Made by a program: the position numbers and the translations under genes. DNA of 64,000 nucleotides, taken from positions 124,001-188,000 of the forward strand of contig NZ_JAHXBN010000010.1 of NCBI RefSeq assembly GCF_019924045.1, read 5' to 3'. The notes under the pieces are model-generated. The model was not told the DNA's origin. It made no database searches and saw only the letters and a program-made list of their open reading frames with translations. This document shows, one piece after another, positions 1 to 11,296 of the stretch (within the stretch, counting starts at the first letter, position 1; the number at the start of each line of letters is the position of its first letter). The DNA is from Dyadobacter fermentans (lineage in GTDB: Bacteria > Bacteroidota > Bacteroidia > Cytophagales > Spirosomataceae).

Positions 1-334
1 CCATCCGGATATTGTTGACAGCCTTTTCACTCACTTTCGAAAAAAGGTATATCCGGAAATACGAAAATACCGCCTGACCCAGCAAAACCACGAAGAGCAA
101 CAGCGTGATCTGGTTAATTGTAAAAGGGGATTTTCCCTCGATGACTTCGATAATGCTCCCGACCAGCTTCGGAAAGGCGAGCGAGGTGCCGGTGGATAAC
201 ACAAGGAACAGCATTCCCGCCGCGAACATCATACGGTAGGGGCGCAGGTAGCGCAGCAGTTGCAGGGTAATTTTAAGGCCTTCCCATTTGATTTTTCTTA
301 CAGCAAATGGAGACGGGGTTTCCTTGTTGGCCAT
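1..334 (-). CDS. ABC exporter, N-terminal transmembrane part (partial, runs off the left edge)
   Basis: These are the first 111 codons of a gene that continues beyond the left edge. The product begins MANKETPSPF, followed by a basic amphipathic stretch and a first hydrophobic helix (MMFAAGMLFLVLSTG), then a polar loop and a second helix (ITLLLFVVLLGQAVFS). This is the usual start of the membrane domain of MsbA/BmrA-type ABC exporters. The ATP-binding domain is outside the window, so substrate and completeness cannot be judged. The gene diverges from the ECF sigma gene across 295 bases. Family assignment is from pattern only. Confidence 0.7.
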   Translation of the reverse strand, partial: MANKETPSPFAVRKIKWEGLKITLQLLRYLRPYRMMFAAGMLFLVLSTGTSLAFPKLVGSIIEVIEGKSPFTINQITLLLFVVLLGQAVFSYFRIYLFSKVSEKAVNNIRM

Positions 335-427
335 TATATCTGGTTAGGTGCACCGGGAGTTCAGCGGAGACCCCGGTATTGATAATACATTCGATAGATT
401 GTCTGCAAAAATAAGCATTATTTAAAG

Positions 428-439
428 CCGCCCGGGCGG
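428..439. repeat. 12-bp GC-rich palindrome between divergent genes
   Basis: A perfect palindrome, CCGCCCGGGCGG, lies in the 295-base gap between the divergent ABC exporter and ECF sigma genes. It could be an operator or chance. Apart from the candidate ECF promoter further right I see nothing else in this gap. Confidence 0.3.
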
Positions 440-582
440 GGTGGCCCAGGTAGGGCCGTCCGGGCAAGGCATTCACGCCAAGTTTACGTGCGATTGTGGT
501 TAAAAATTGCTAATTTTTCAATGAACGGACGATGTGTCTTTTTGCCGGTGTAAAAATGTTGTAAAAAACTTGCAAACCCCAG

Positions 583-610
583 GCAACCCTGTGCCGGATT
601 CCCTCGTATA
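583..610 (+). promoter_or_regulatory. candidate ECF-type promoter of the sigma factor gene
   Basis: GCAACC at 583-588 and CGTATA at 605-610 are separated by 16 bases. An AAC-containing -35 element and a CGT-containing -10 element at this spacing are the usual pattern of ECF sigma promoters, unlike the TTTG/TAnnTTTG housekeeping promoters elsewhere in the window. It lies 19 bases before the sigma start codon, so autoregulation is a reasonable inference. Confidence 0.45.
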
Positions 611-629
611 GGCTAAAAAAGCAAATAGC

Positions 630-1199
630 ATGCCCGAGTATAACTCCGCCGTTCTTCAAGAACTACTCGACGGCTGTTTACAGAAAAACCGCCGCAGTCA
701 GGAGCTGTTGTACAAGCAGTTCTACGGCTATGCTATGAGCATTTGTTTACGCTATACACGCAGCCGGGAAGAGGCGAAAGAAATACTCAACGATGGATTC
801 CTGAAGGTTTTCACGAAGCTCGAAAGTTTCGATGCGAGCCGACCATTCAAAACCTGGTTGAGCAGAATCATGATTAATACAGCCCTCGATCATTACAGAC
901 AGGAAGTTCGCAGAGATGTTTTTGACGACGTGGAAGTCGCGGAGCAGGTGTCCGTCGACGAAACGGTTATCAGCAAGCTTTCGCACGAAGAGCTGATCGG
1001 ACTGATCCAGCGCCTGACACCGGCATACCGGCTGGTGTTCAGTTTATCGGTCATTGACGGTTACACACACGAAGAAATTGCAGAACAGCTGAATATTTCG
1101 GTTGGGGCGTCAAAATCCAATTTGTCGCGTGCAAGGGAAAAGTTGAGAGACATGTTATCCAAGATTAATATTGACGACTATGATAGAGTTGCCAGATGA
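630..1199 (+). CDS. RNA polymerase sigma factor, ECF subfamily
   Basis: A 189-residue sigma-70 family protein of ECF size. Region 2 (about residues 20-90) contains the core-binding and -10 recognition helices (EEAKEILNDGFLKVF, FKTWLSRIMINTALDHYR). Region 4 (about 125-180) holds a helix-turn-helix with GYTHEEIAEQLNISVGASKSN. There is no region 1 or 3. It would redirect RNA polymerase to extracytoplasmic-function promoters. The next gene starts inside its last codons, so the two are translationally coupled and that neighbour may be its membrane anti-sigma or effector. A GCAACC-N16-CGTATA sequence upstream may be its own target. Confidence 0.92.
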   Translation: MPEYNSAVLQELLDGCLQKNRRSQELLYKQFYGYAMSICLRYTRSREEAKEILNDGFLKVFTKLESFDASRPFKTWLSRIMINTALDHYRQEVRRDVFDDVEVAEQVSVDETVISKLSHEELIGLIQRLTPAYRLVFSLSVIDGYTHEEIAEQLNISVGASKSNLSRAREKLRDMLSKINIDDYDRVAR

Positions 1200-2787
1200 C
1201 GAACTGGACAAGCTCTTCAGAAAGTCATCAGAAGAGCTTGATCCGACATACGAACCCGACGACTGGAATGACCTGCGGAAGCGACTCGACAAGCAGGATG
1301 GAAAAACTCCGGCCGCATGGTGGCGGAAATGGTGGCCTGCCGGCTTGCTGGCATTGCTGATACCGATCGGGATAGTAGTGTACTCCTGGGAAGGGGAGAA
1401 TGCAAGAAAGGGAGAAGGGAGGAAGGAGAAGTCAGGAATTGTCGGGCTTGAAGGAACGGAGGATGGAGGAAGTGAGAGAGGGGTAGTGGAGGAAGGAGGC
1501 GTTAAGGCTCCTGAAAATGCTGGGGTTGAAGTCAAGTCAGGTGTTGTCAGTGAGTCAGGTGTAGCTAAGGAGTCAGGTCGTTCGTCGGAGGGGGTTGGGA
1601 AATCGGGTGTTTCCGCGGGAGAGGCTGTAAAGGCAACTGCTGGTGTGGATAAAGGAAATCCGATTGTGGATAATGCAAATGAATTGGTTGCAAAAAGAAA
1701 TAGAGTTGCTGGTAATGGCAAAAAAGATATTGGTAGCGAACTAAAAACCAGTAAAAAAGAGGCTGGTAAATCTTCCTCGAAATCAGAATTGACTGCTGCT
1801 GTTGGCAACAATGGCGGAAAACCATTGCCCCGGAGCCAATCTAAGGCAGGCGGAGTGTTCTTAGAGCCTAACCGCTCAACAGTGGAAGGAGGCGACGGGG
1901 CTCTTTCTTTTAAAAACAATGCAAAAGCAGCAGGCGGGGAGACGTCCTTGCCGCAAGCAACAAGCCGGCAGGACGTCAATACGGCTTCTAAGGCTTCAAC
2001 GGAAATGCAGCCGGAATCGTTGACAAAAGCTGATGAGTCGGGGAGAGCATTGATTTCTGCATCCGCATTGGATAGTAAGGCGTTGAAATGGAATGTGTTG
2101 CAGTTGCCGGGGATTTTCCAACCAGTCTATGAGCTGGCTGAACCGCCTGCGCCGCGAAAACAATCGTCCATGTCGGCAGATGACAGGCCGCTTATGGCAG
2201 TCAGATTCGGTTATTCGCCGGATTTGAGCACGGTAGGATTGAAGGATTTTTCAAAGCCCGGAACCTCGGTGTCGCTGTTGGTAGAATATTCGGTTTTGCC
2301 GAGGCTATATCTGCAAAGCGGTGCAGTTTGGAGCCGGAAAGATTACTCCGCGTCGGCAGAGGCCTATCAATTGCCCAAGCATAAGTATTACCCGCCGTTG
2401 GCATTGAGTGGAATAGACGGAGTGTGCAAAGTGCTGGAAATACCGCTCAATGTTCGATATGATATTGCGCTGGGAGAACGTTCGCGCTGGTTTGCAACAG
2501 GTGGTTTCTCGTCTTACCATATGAACGCTGAGAAATATAAATACTATTACATCGATCCGAAGGACCCCAGCGCGGAAAAATGGCCGGGCTGGAATGGTAA
2601 AACCGGCTGGTACTGGCTGAGCCACGCCAACGTTTCAGCCGGCTACGAATACAGAATATCCCGTAAACTATCGCTCCTCGCGGAGCCTTCTATCCGGATG
2701 CCGCTCAAACGCGTCGGGTACGGAAAAGTGAACCTCATTACTACCGGCCTCTGGCTATCGGTGCGCTACACCCCTGTTTTCAAGTGA
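1180..2787 (+). CDS. membrane-anchored protein with low-complexity linker and C-terminal beta-barrel-like domain
   Basis: A 535-residue protein overlapping the sigma gene by 20 bases. ATG at 1180 is preferred; a TTG nine bases earlier is also open. Residues 1-45 are acidic and hydrophilic (ELDKLFRKSSEELDPTYEPD), a typical cytosolic head for Bacteroidota proteins paired with ECF sigmas. One transmembrane helix follows (WWPAGLLALLIPIGIVVYSW). Residues 65-300 form a Gly/Ser/Lys/Glu low-complexity linker, and the C-terminal 200 residues resemble an outer-membrane beta-barrel (alternating strands, ending WLSVRYTPVFK). Position and topology suggest an anti-sigma-like or envelope-sensing role. I know no assigned biochemical function. 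Confidence 0.75.
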   Translation: MIELPDDELDKLFRKSSEELDPTYEPDDWNDLRKRLDKQDGKTPAAWWRKWWPAGLLALLIPIGIVVYSWEGENARKGEGRKEKSGIVGLEGTEDGGSERGVVEEGGVKAPENAGVEVKSGVVSESGVAKESGRSSEGVGKSGVSAGEAVKATAGVDKGNPIVDNANELVAKRNRVAGNGKKDIGSELKTSKKEAGKSSSKSELTAAVGNNGGKPLPRSQSKAGGVFLEPNRSTVEGGDGALSFKNNAKAAGGETSLPQATSRQDVNTASKASTEMQPESLTKADESGRALISASALDSKALKWNVLQLPGIFQPVYELAEPPAPRKQSSMSADDRPLMAVRFGYSPDLSTVGLKDFSKPGTSVSLLVEYSVLPRLYLQSGAVWSRKDYSASAEAYQLPKHKYYPPLALSGIDGVCKVLEIPLNVRYDIALGERSRWFATGGFSSYHMNAEKYKYYYIDPKDPSAEKWPGWNGKTGWYWLSHANVSAGYEYRISRKLSLLAEPSIRMPLKRVGYGKVNLITTGLWLSVRYTPVFK

Positions 2788-2841
2788 GCACTATGCCCAC
2801 ATTATCATTGCATTTTATCTTCTAATTAATTTATCAATACT

Positions 2842-3354
2842 ATGAACTCAATTGAAAAAGGAAGCATGAAAAGAGGCGAATTCCTGAGAAGTCTTGGGCT
2901 CAGCACCTCAACGTTAATGGCATTCTATTGCCTCGGCACCACTATGACGGCCTGCGGATCGAAAGATGATGACCCAAATCCGGATCCGGATCCAAACCCG
3001 GGTACGGGCGGCAGCGGAATATCGGGCACGACAACTGGTACAGCTATCAATTTTACGGTTGATTTGACTAATTCGAATACGTCAAAACTGAAAAACAACG
3101 GAGAATCCATCATTACCGGCGATGTACTCGTGGCGAAAACGACTGCTGGCAGCTATGTCGCGTTGAGCAAGATCTGCACCCACGAGGGAAATGCGGTTGC
3201 ATACAGGTCATCGTCCAACGACGTTTTCTGCCAAACTCATGGTTCCACGTTCAGTATTGCCGGCGCTGTGACCAATGGTCCTGCCACAACTGCACTTAAA
3301 ACGTATACAGTGACCGTTTCTTCGGACGGGAACACTTTAACTGTGAAGGCTTAA
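2842..3354 (+). CDS. Rieske [2Fe-2S] lipoprotein
   Basis: A 170-residue exported protein. The N-terminus has a hydrophobic signal ending in a lipobox (TMTAC, Cys38), then an Asp/Pro/Gly tether (DPNPDPDPNPG). The Rieske domain has both ligand motifs: C112-T-H114 in KICTHEGNA and C130-Q-T-H133 in VFCQTHGST, 15 residues apart. The cluster should therefore sit in the periplasm on a lipid-anchored carrier and move single electrons. No oxygenase catalytic domain is present, so it is a small electron carrier. Met9 (MKRGEFLRS) is an alternative start. It is followed 12 bases later by the DUF5777 gene. Confidence 0.9.
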   Translation: MNSIEKGSMKRGEFLRSLGLSTSTLMAFYCLGTTMTACGSKDDDPNPDPDPNPGTGGSGISGTTTGTAINFTVDLTNSNTSKLKNNGESIITGDVLVAKTTAGSYVALSKICTHEGNAVAYRSSSNDVFCQTHGSTFSIAGAVTNGPATTALKTYTVTVSSDGNTLTVKA

Positions 3355-3366
3355 TCTCAATCAATC

Positions 3367-4254
3367 ATGAAAGTACTCCGCCTATTCGTGATGTTGATGG
3401 GTACATCAACAGTATTATATGCACAGGACGACTTGCTGAACGAGTTGTCGAAACAGGACAGCGCGCAGACTGTTCCCGTCACCGCCACTTTCAAATCGAC
3501 CCGCGTAGTGAATGGGCAGTCGGTGGAAACGATGAAAAAGAAGCACCTCGATTTGCGTATTTCGCACCGTTTCGGCAAGCTGAACTCGGGCGCCTACCAG
3601 TTTTTCGGCCTCGATCAGGCGACGATGCGCCTGGGCTTCGAATACGGATTGACGGACGACCTGATGATCGGCGTCGGCCGCAGCACGTCGCAGAAGGTGT
3701 ATGATTTTTTTGGTAAATATAAATTGCTGAAACAGAGCACCGGCGCACGCAATATTCCGGTTTCGGTGACATTGTTCGGCGGAACCGGTGTGGCCACGGT
3801 CGACAAGGAGCGCGATTTTCAGGATAAGCTGTATTACTCCGCGCAGGTACTCGTGGCGCGGAAGTTCGGAGAGCGCTTGTCGCTGCAACTGTCGCCAACC
3901 TATTTGTACCGTACCATGCCGGATGTGACGGGTGACGAAAAAGTGCTTTTCGCAGTGGGTATCGGCGGTCGTTTCAAGCTCTCGAAACGCGTTTCGCTGA
4001 ACGGCGAATATTTTTACACAGCTCGTGAAAAGAACACGGTTACGGCCCCCTATCACGATTCAATGTCGTTCGGTGTTGATATCGAAACCGGCGGGCACGT
4101 TTTCCAACTGCATTTTACCAATTCCCTGGGCATGATCGAGAAGCAGTTTATCGGCGAAACCACCGGCAGCTGGGGCAAAGGGGATATTCATTACGGGTTC
4201 AACATTTCCCGTACATTCAGCTTTGACAAGAAGAACAAGAAGCAGCCAAACTGA
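3367..4254 (+). CDS. DUF5777 family outer-membrane beta-barrel protein
   Basis: A 295-residue protein with a cleavable signal peptide (ends VLYAQ) and alternating aromatic/polar strands throughout, typical of an outer-membrane barrel. The pattern KKHLDLRISHRFGKL followed by QATMRLGFEYGLTDDLMIGVGRS is what I recall as the DUF5777 family, common in Cytophagales next to YceI and Rieske genes. No catalytic residues are evident. It lies between the Rieske gene (12 bases) and yceI (8 bases), clearly in one operon. It may be a channel or docking barrel for the redox module; that is inference. Confidence 0.8.
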   Translation: MKVLRLFVMLMGTSTVLYAQDDLLNELSKQDSAQTVPVTATFKSTRVVNGQSVETMKKKHLDLRISHRFGKLNSGAYQFFGLDQATMRLGFEYGLTDDLMIGVGRSTSQKVYDFFGKYKLLKQSTGARNIPVSVTLFGGTGVATVDKERDFQDKLYYSAQVLVARKFGERLSLQLSPTYLYRTMPDVTGDEKVLFAVGIGGRFKLSKRVSLNGEYFYTAREKNTVTAPYHDSMSFGVDIETGGHVFQLHFTNSLGMIEKQFIGETTGSWGKGDIHYGFNISRTFSFDKKNKKQPN

Positions 4255-4262
4255 TCCAGACT

Positions 4263-4826
4263 ATGAAACCGCATTTTTTTCGCGTGGCCTGCCTGGCCAT
4301 GTTCAGTACCGCTTTGCTTTCCGGAACAGCGTTTGCTCAAATGTTTGCCACTTCGGGCGGTAATACGCAATTCTCGGCATCGACACCTTTGGAGAATATA
4401 GAAGCGGAGAATAAGAAGTCGCAGGTGATCCTGAATACAGCCAACAACGAGATCGCGATCCGGATGAACATGCGGGAGTTTTCGTTTCCCAATAAACTGA
4501 TGCAGGAGCATTTCAATGAAAACTACATCGAATCAGAGAAATATCCGACAGCTACGTTTTCAGGAAAGGTAGATAAGGCACCGGACTACACCAAAAACGG
4601 CGATTATGACGTGTCGGCGACCGGAAAATTTACGGTTCACGGCATTACCAAGGAACGGACGATCAAAGGGAAGATGAAGATTGAGGGCGGAAAGATCACG
4701 ATCAGTTCCGATTTCGAGGTAGCGCTCGTGGACCACAACATTGAAGTACCCAAAGTGGTTTTCGTGAAAATTGCGCAAATCATCAAAGTGAAGGCGCAAT
4801 ATGCACTGACTCCGTATAAAAAATAA
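4263..4826 (+). CDS. YceI-like lipocalin-fold periplasmic protein
   Basis: A 187-residue protein with an N-terminal signal peptide (cleavage near GTAFAQ). The rest matches the YceI family, a lipocalin-like barrel known in other bacteria to hold polyisoprenoid or quinone-like lipids: REFSFPNKLMQEHFNENYIE, then YPTATFSGKV and the core VSATGKFTVHGITKERTIKG. It ends the module that starts with the ECF sigma. A lipid carrier beside a Rieske carrier suggests that the module handles a redox-active lipid in the periplasm. That is inference; the family call is firm. Confidence 0.88.
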   Translation: MKPHFFRVACLAMFSTALLSGTAFAQMFATSGGNTQFSASTPLENIEAENKKSQVILNTANNEIAIRMNMREFSFPNKLMQEHFNENYIESEKYPTATFSGKVDKAPDYTKNGDYDVSATGKFTVHGITKERTIKGKMKIEGGKITISSDFEVALVDHNIEVPKVVFVKIAQIIKVKAQYALTPYKK

Positions 4827-4844
4827 TAAACTGTGGGGTGTTAC

Positions 4845-4879
4845 AGACTTGGTAAGCCTTTCTTGAACTTGCCAAGTCT
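4845..4879. terminator. terminator between convergent yceI-like and GH2 genes
   Basis: AGACTTGGTAAG at 4845-4856 pairs with CTTGCCAAGTCT at 4868-4879 (12 bp with one G-U), loop 11, followed by a T-rich run. It fills the gap between two convergent genes and ends the Rieske/YceI operon. Confidence 0.65.
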
Positions 4880-4885
4880 TCTTCT

Positions 4886-8407
<3,522 letters not shown>

Positions 8408-8455
8408 TTATTTGAAGAATGCCTTTATTTTGCCTCCACAAGTAAATTCTCTGTT

Positions 8456-9223
8456 ATGCTGTTAGCTGTCGACCTTGGCAATACCGACACTGTTTTCGGG
8501 CTTCATGATTCCGGTAACTGGGAGCACATCTGGCGGATGCGCTCGCTGGTGCAGGAAAACGAGGCACATTACGAGTCGAAGCTCCGGCTGCATTTCCTGG
8601 AAGCGGGTTTGTGGTTTGGGGACGTGCAGACGGTGGTGCTCAGTAGCGTCGTGCCCGCCCTTACCCCGGTGATCCTGAGAATGCTCCGCTCGCTGTTCGG
8701 TGATGGGGTGATCGTGGTCGGGCCGGAAATTTATCCCGCATTGTCTATTGAAATCGACCATCCGCATGAAATCGGTGCGGACCTTATCGCCAATGCGGTA
8801 GCGGTATCGACGCGGTATAAAGAAAATTGCGTGGTCGTCGATTTTGGCACTGCATTGACATTCACGACTGTTTCCAAAGACAGCAGAATTCTCGGCGTAG
8901 CCATATTACCGGGCTTGATCACCGCGGTGAAAGCGTTGTTTGCCAACACGGCACAATTGCCGGAAGTACCATTGCAGCTCCCGCCATCCGCCATTGGTAA
9001 AAACACCGTCGAGGCCATTCAGGCCGGTATTCTACTGGGTTATGAAGGGTTGGTCAAATCGCTGGTGGGCCGCATTCGTGCGGAGCTGGGCGGTGAATGC
9101 ATTGCCGTTGCGACGGGCGGTTTATCGTCCATTATCGACACCCTGCGCGATGAGTTCACAGAAATCGACAGAAAGTTAACGCTCGATGGCCTTCGCATTA
9201 TCGGCGAAAGTCTCAGGGCTTAG
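8456..9223 (+). CDS. coaX: type III pantothenate kinase
   Basis: A 255-residue ASKHA-fold kinase catalysing the first step of coenzyme A synthesis (pantothenate to 4-phosphopantothenate). The start at 8456 gives the canonical MLLAVDLGNTDTVFGL, in which the phosphate-binding loop DLGNT follows directly; the frame is open further upstream without homology. Other family landmarks are VVDFGTALTF, the GGLSS adenine-side loop, and IGADLIANAVAV, where many members have GADR. The loss of that Arg is worth noting but the rest is intact. It converges on the next gene with an 11-base overlap of coding ends. Confidence 0.9.
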   Translation: MLLAVDLGNTDTVFGLHDSGNWEHIWRMRSLVQENEAHYESKLRLHFLEAGLWFGDVQTVVLSSVVPALTPVILRMLRSLFGDGVIVVGPEIYPALSIEIDHPHEIGADLIANAVAVSTRYKENCVVVDFGTALTFTTVSKDSRILGVAILPGLITAVKALFANTAQLPEVPLQLPPSAIGKNTVEAIQAGILLGYEGLVKSLVGRIRAELGGECIAVATGGLSSIIDTLRDEFTEIDRKLTLDGLRIIGESLRA

Positions 9224-9611
9224 TTTTGAAATATCCTTCTTCTATCAAAGGCAAATCCGAAACCGGCTGATTGTACAAATACGCCCAACAATCAATGACT
9301 ACCTCCTGACTATTCCTGACCGGAACTACTTTCCGGACATACAAACTCGCCGCCTCATCCTCCAAAACATCCTCATATTCATCGAGTTCTTTGAGTATTT
9401 CAAGGGAGTTTAGCTGATAAATTTCTCCGTGTACGCGCGTAGGCGCGTCAGGCTCGTACAGTGCGCCCGGATACCACTCCACGCGGAACAATTTTCCATT
9501 GAAATACCCTTTTCCTATATAGTTTGAAGACAACCGGAGCTTCCGCGCGTAGGGGTTGTCAAAACCCTGCATCAAAGTGCCGTAAGTGAATAAATTATAT
9601 AACTTTTCCAT
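9213..9611 (-). CDS. gamma-glutamylcyclotransferase-like (AIG2/GGACT) protein
   Basis: A 132-residue single-domain protein. It starts MEKLYNLFTYGTLMQGF, containing the YGTLM signature of the GGCT/AIG2 fold, and carries the expected later acid in LDEYEDVLEDE. Proteins of this fold release 5-oxoproline from gamma-glutamyl amines or peptides, but substrates vary widely, so activity is not certain. Its last 11 bases overlap the 3' end of coaX on the other strand, so no terminator lies between them. No signal peptide, so cytoplasmic. Confidence 0.85.
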   Translation of the reverse strand: MEKLYNLFTYGTLMQGFDNPYARKLRLSSNYIGKGYFNGKLFRVEWYPGALYEPDAPTRVHGEIYQLNSLEILKELDEYEDVLEDEAASLYVRKVVPVRNSQEVVIDCWAYLYNQPVSDLPLIEEGYFKTKP

Positions 9612-9704
9612 TCTGCTGCCAGAAGATCAGAAATTCCGCTAAATGCAGAACTGTATTTTTCTTATATTTACATGTAAGCTTCTTCATTATACTAATATAC
9701 CGTT

Positions 9705-11165
9705 ATGTACGAAAAGAATCTTGGTACAAAACAAAAAGCACTACGGATCAACCTCGACCGCCGGATCTACGGATCGTTTGCGGAAATCGGGGCAGGTCAG
9801 GAAACGGCGGCTTACTTTTTCAAAGCCGGCGGCGCATCCGGAACCATCGCTAAAACGATGTCGGCCTACGACATGACATTCAGCGACGCGATATATGGGA
9901 CAGAAGAAGGCGGAAGGTATGTGGTAGAATCCCGATTGATGAAAATGCTGAACCGCGAGTACAACCTTGTGGAAAAGCGGCTCTCGGAAAAACGGGGTGT
10001 AGACAGTACCTTTTTTGCCTTCGCGAACACAGTTGTAGCCCTCAATTTTCAAAAGACAAACGAATCACACGGCTGGATCGGTCTGCAGTTCCAGCTCACG
10101 CCCATGGGCCCGACGAACTACGTCGTGATTCACGTGCGGATGCGGGATGATGAAAACATTCTGCAACAGCAGGCGCTCGGGATCATCGGTGTAAACCTGA
10201 TTTACGGGTGCTATTACTATTACAAGTCGCCCGAAATACTGCTGATGTCGCTCATGGATGATCTGACGATCGACCGGATCGAGATCGATATGGTGCGTTT
10301 CAGCGGGCCTGATTTTGCCAAAGTAGATAACCGCCTCATGAGCCTGCGGCTGGTGAAGAATGGATTTACCGACGCGGCATTGTTCGGCAGCGACGGCGGC
10401 GTATTGCAGCCTTCCGAAGCGTTGTACAAGAAGCACATTCTCATGATGCGCGGCCGCCTGCGCCCGATCACGAATGTGCATATAGACCTGATCAGCAACG
10501 GGCAACGGCAGTTTTTGGCGGAGGAAGATGTGGATGAATCCAAAGTGGTACTCATTTCGGAGCTCACGCTGCATAATCTCAAAGCCGGCGACCGCGATAT
10601 CGACGAAAAGGACTTTCTCGACCGTGTAGATATCCTTTGCTCGCTGGGGCACATGGTAATGATCTCCAACCACCATGAATATTACCGGCTGGTAGCATAC
10701 CTGTCGAGGCTGACGAAGCTGAAATCCGGTCTGCTCCTTGGTAGCCCGAATTTGCAGGATATTTTCGAAGAAAAGCACTATCAGTTCCTGCAAGGGGGTA
10801 TTTTGGAATCATTCGCGACGCTGTTCAGCCGGAAGGTGAAATTGTACATTTATCCTACATTGCAACCGGACGGTTCGGTTTACAGCTGTGAGAATTTCCG
10901 CGTGCCGGATCACTTGCGGCCATTATTCCAGTATCTGATCGTGAACGACAAAATAGAGGACATTAAGAACTACAATACCGAACACATGCACATCACCACC
11001 GACCTGGTGCTTGAAATGATCAAGCGCGGCGAGCCCGGATGGGAAAAGCTCGTGCCGGAGAATGTGGCTCAGATGATCAAGGAAAAGTCATTGTTCGGGC
11101 TTCCTAGCGAGAACAATTATGTGGATACGGTGAAGCAGATTCACCAGGCTGTGGGGAATTTGTAA
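9705..11165 (+). CDS. conserved protein of unknown function, 486 residues
   Basis: A soluble protein with no signal peptide or membrane helix. The N-terminus (KALRINLDRRIYGSFAEIGA, then GQETAAYFFKAGGASGTIAK) and the following TMSAYDMTFSDAIYG look strongly conserved, and I recall similar proteins in cyanobacteria and proteobacteria under inconsistent names. I see no nucleotide-binding loop or recognised catalytic motif, so I give no function. The C-terminal half (residues 200-450) is alpha/beta with DRVDILCSLGHMVMISNHHE. It stands alone between a cyclotransferase gene and a transporter, followed by a palindromic sequence that may terminate it. Confidence 0.8.
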   Translation: MYEKNLGTKQKALRINLDRRIYGSFAEIGAGQETAAYFFKAGGASGTIAKTMSAYDMTFSDAIYGTEEGGRYVVESRLMKMLNREYNLVEKRLSEKRGVDSTFFAFANTVVALNFQKTNESHGWIGLQFQLTPMGPTNYVVIHVRMRDDENILQQQALGIIGVNLIYGCYYYYKSPEILLMSLMDDLTIDRIEIDMVRFSGPDFAKVDNRLMSLRLVKNGFTDAALFGSDGGVLQPSEALYKKHILMMRGRLRPITNVHIDLISNGQRQFLAEEDVDESKVVLISELTLHNLKAGDRDIDEKDFLDRVDILCSLGHMVMISNHHEYYRLVAYLSRLTKLKSGLLLGSPNLQDIFEEKHYQFLQGGILESFATLFSRKVKLYIYPTLQPDGSVYSCENFRVPDHLRPLFQYLIVNDKIEDIKNYNTEHMHITTDLVLEMIKRGEPGWEKLVPENVAQMIKEKSLFGLPSENNYVDTVKQIHQAVGNL

Positions 11166-11177
11166 TTAGTTTTGATG

Positions 11178-11249
11178 CCACGAAGGCACGAAGGAGCACG
11201 AATACTATTCGTGTTAAATTCGTGTCTTCACGGTCCGCCGCTGCGGTGG
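11178..11249. repeat. nested palindromic intergenic sequence, possible terminator
   Basis: CCACGAAGGCACGAA (11178-11192) pairs imperfectly with TTCGTGTCTTCACGG (11219-11233). Inside it is a perfect small hairpin, CACGAAT/ATTCGTG (11197-11213), and a GC-rich CCGC/GCGG stem follows. It lies just after the 486-residue gene and could end its transcript. The iterated CACGAAGG wording resembles repeats I associate with Bacteroidota intergenic DNA. Confidence 0.45.
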
Positions 11250-11296
11250 CAATTAAATAATACCATCTCTTAGCTTTTGGATATAAAATCCCCCTT

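Noticed and set aside
273..476. 67-codon minus-strand ORF across the ABC exporter start
   Set aside because: It is out of frame with the exporter and lacks protein-like composition; the exporter frame with MANKETPSPF is better.
1155..1979. 274-codon minus-strand Pro/Ser-rich ORF
   Set aside because: It is the antisense of the low-complexity linker of the barrel-type gene; the composition bias explains its openness.
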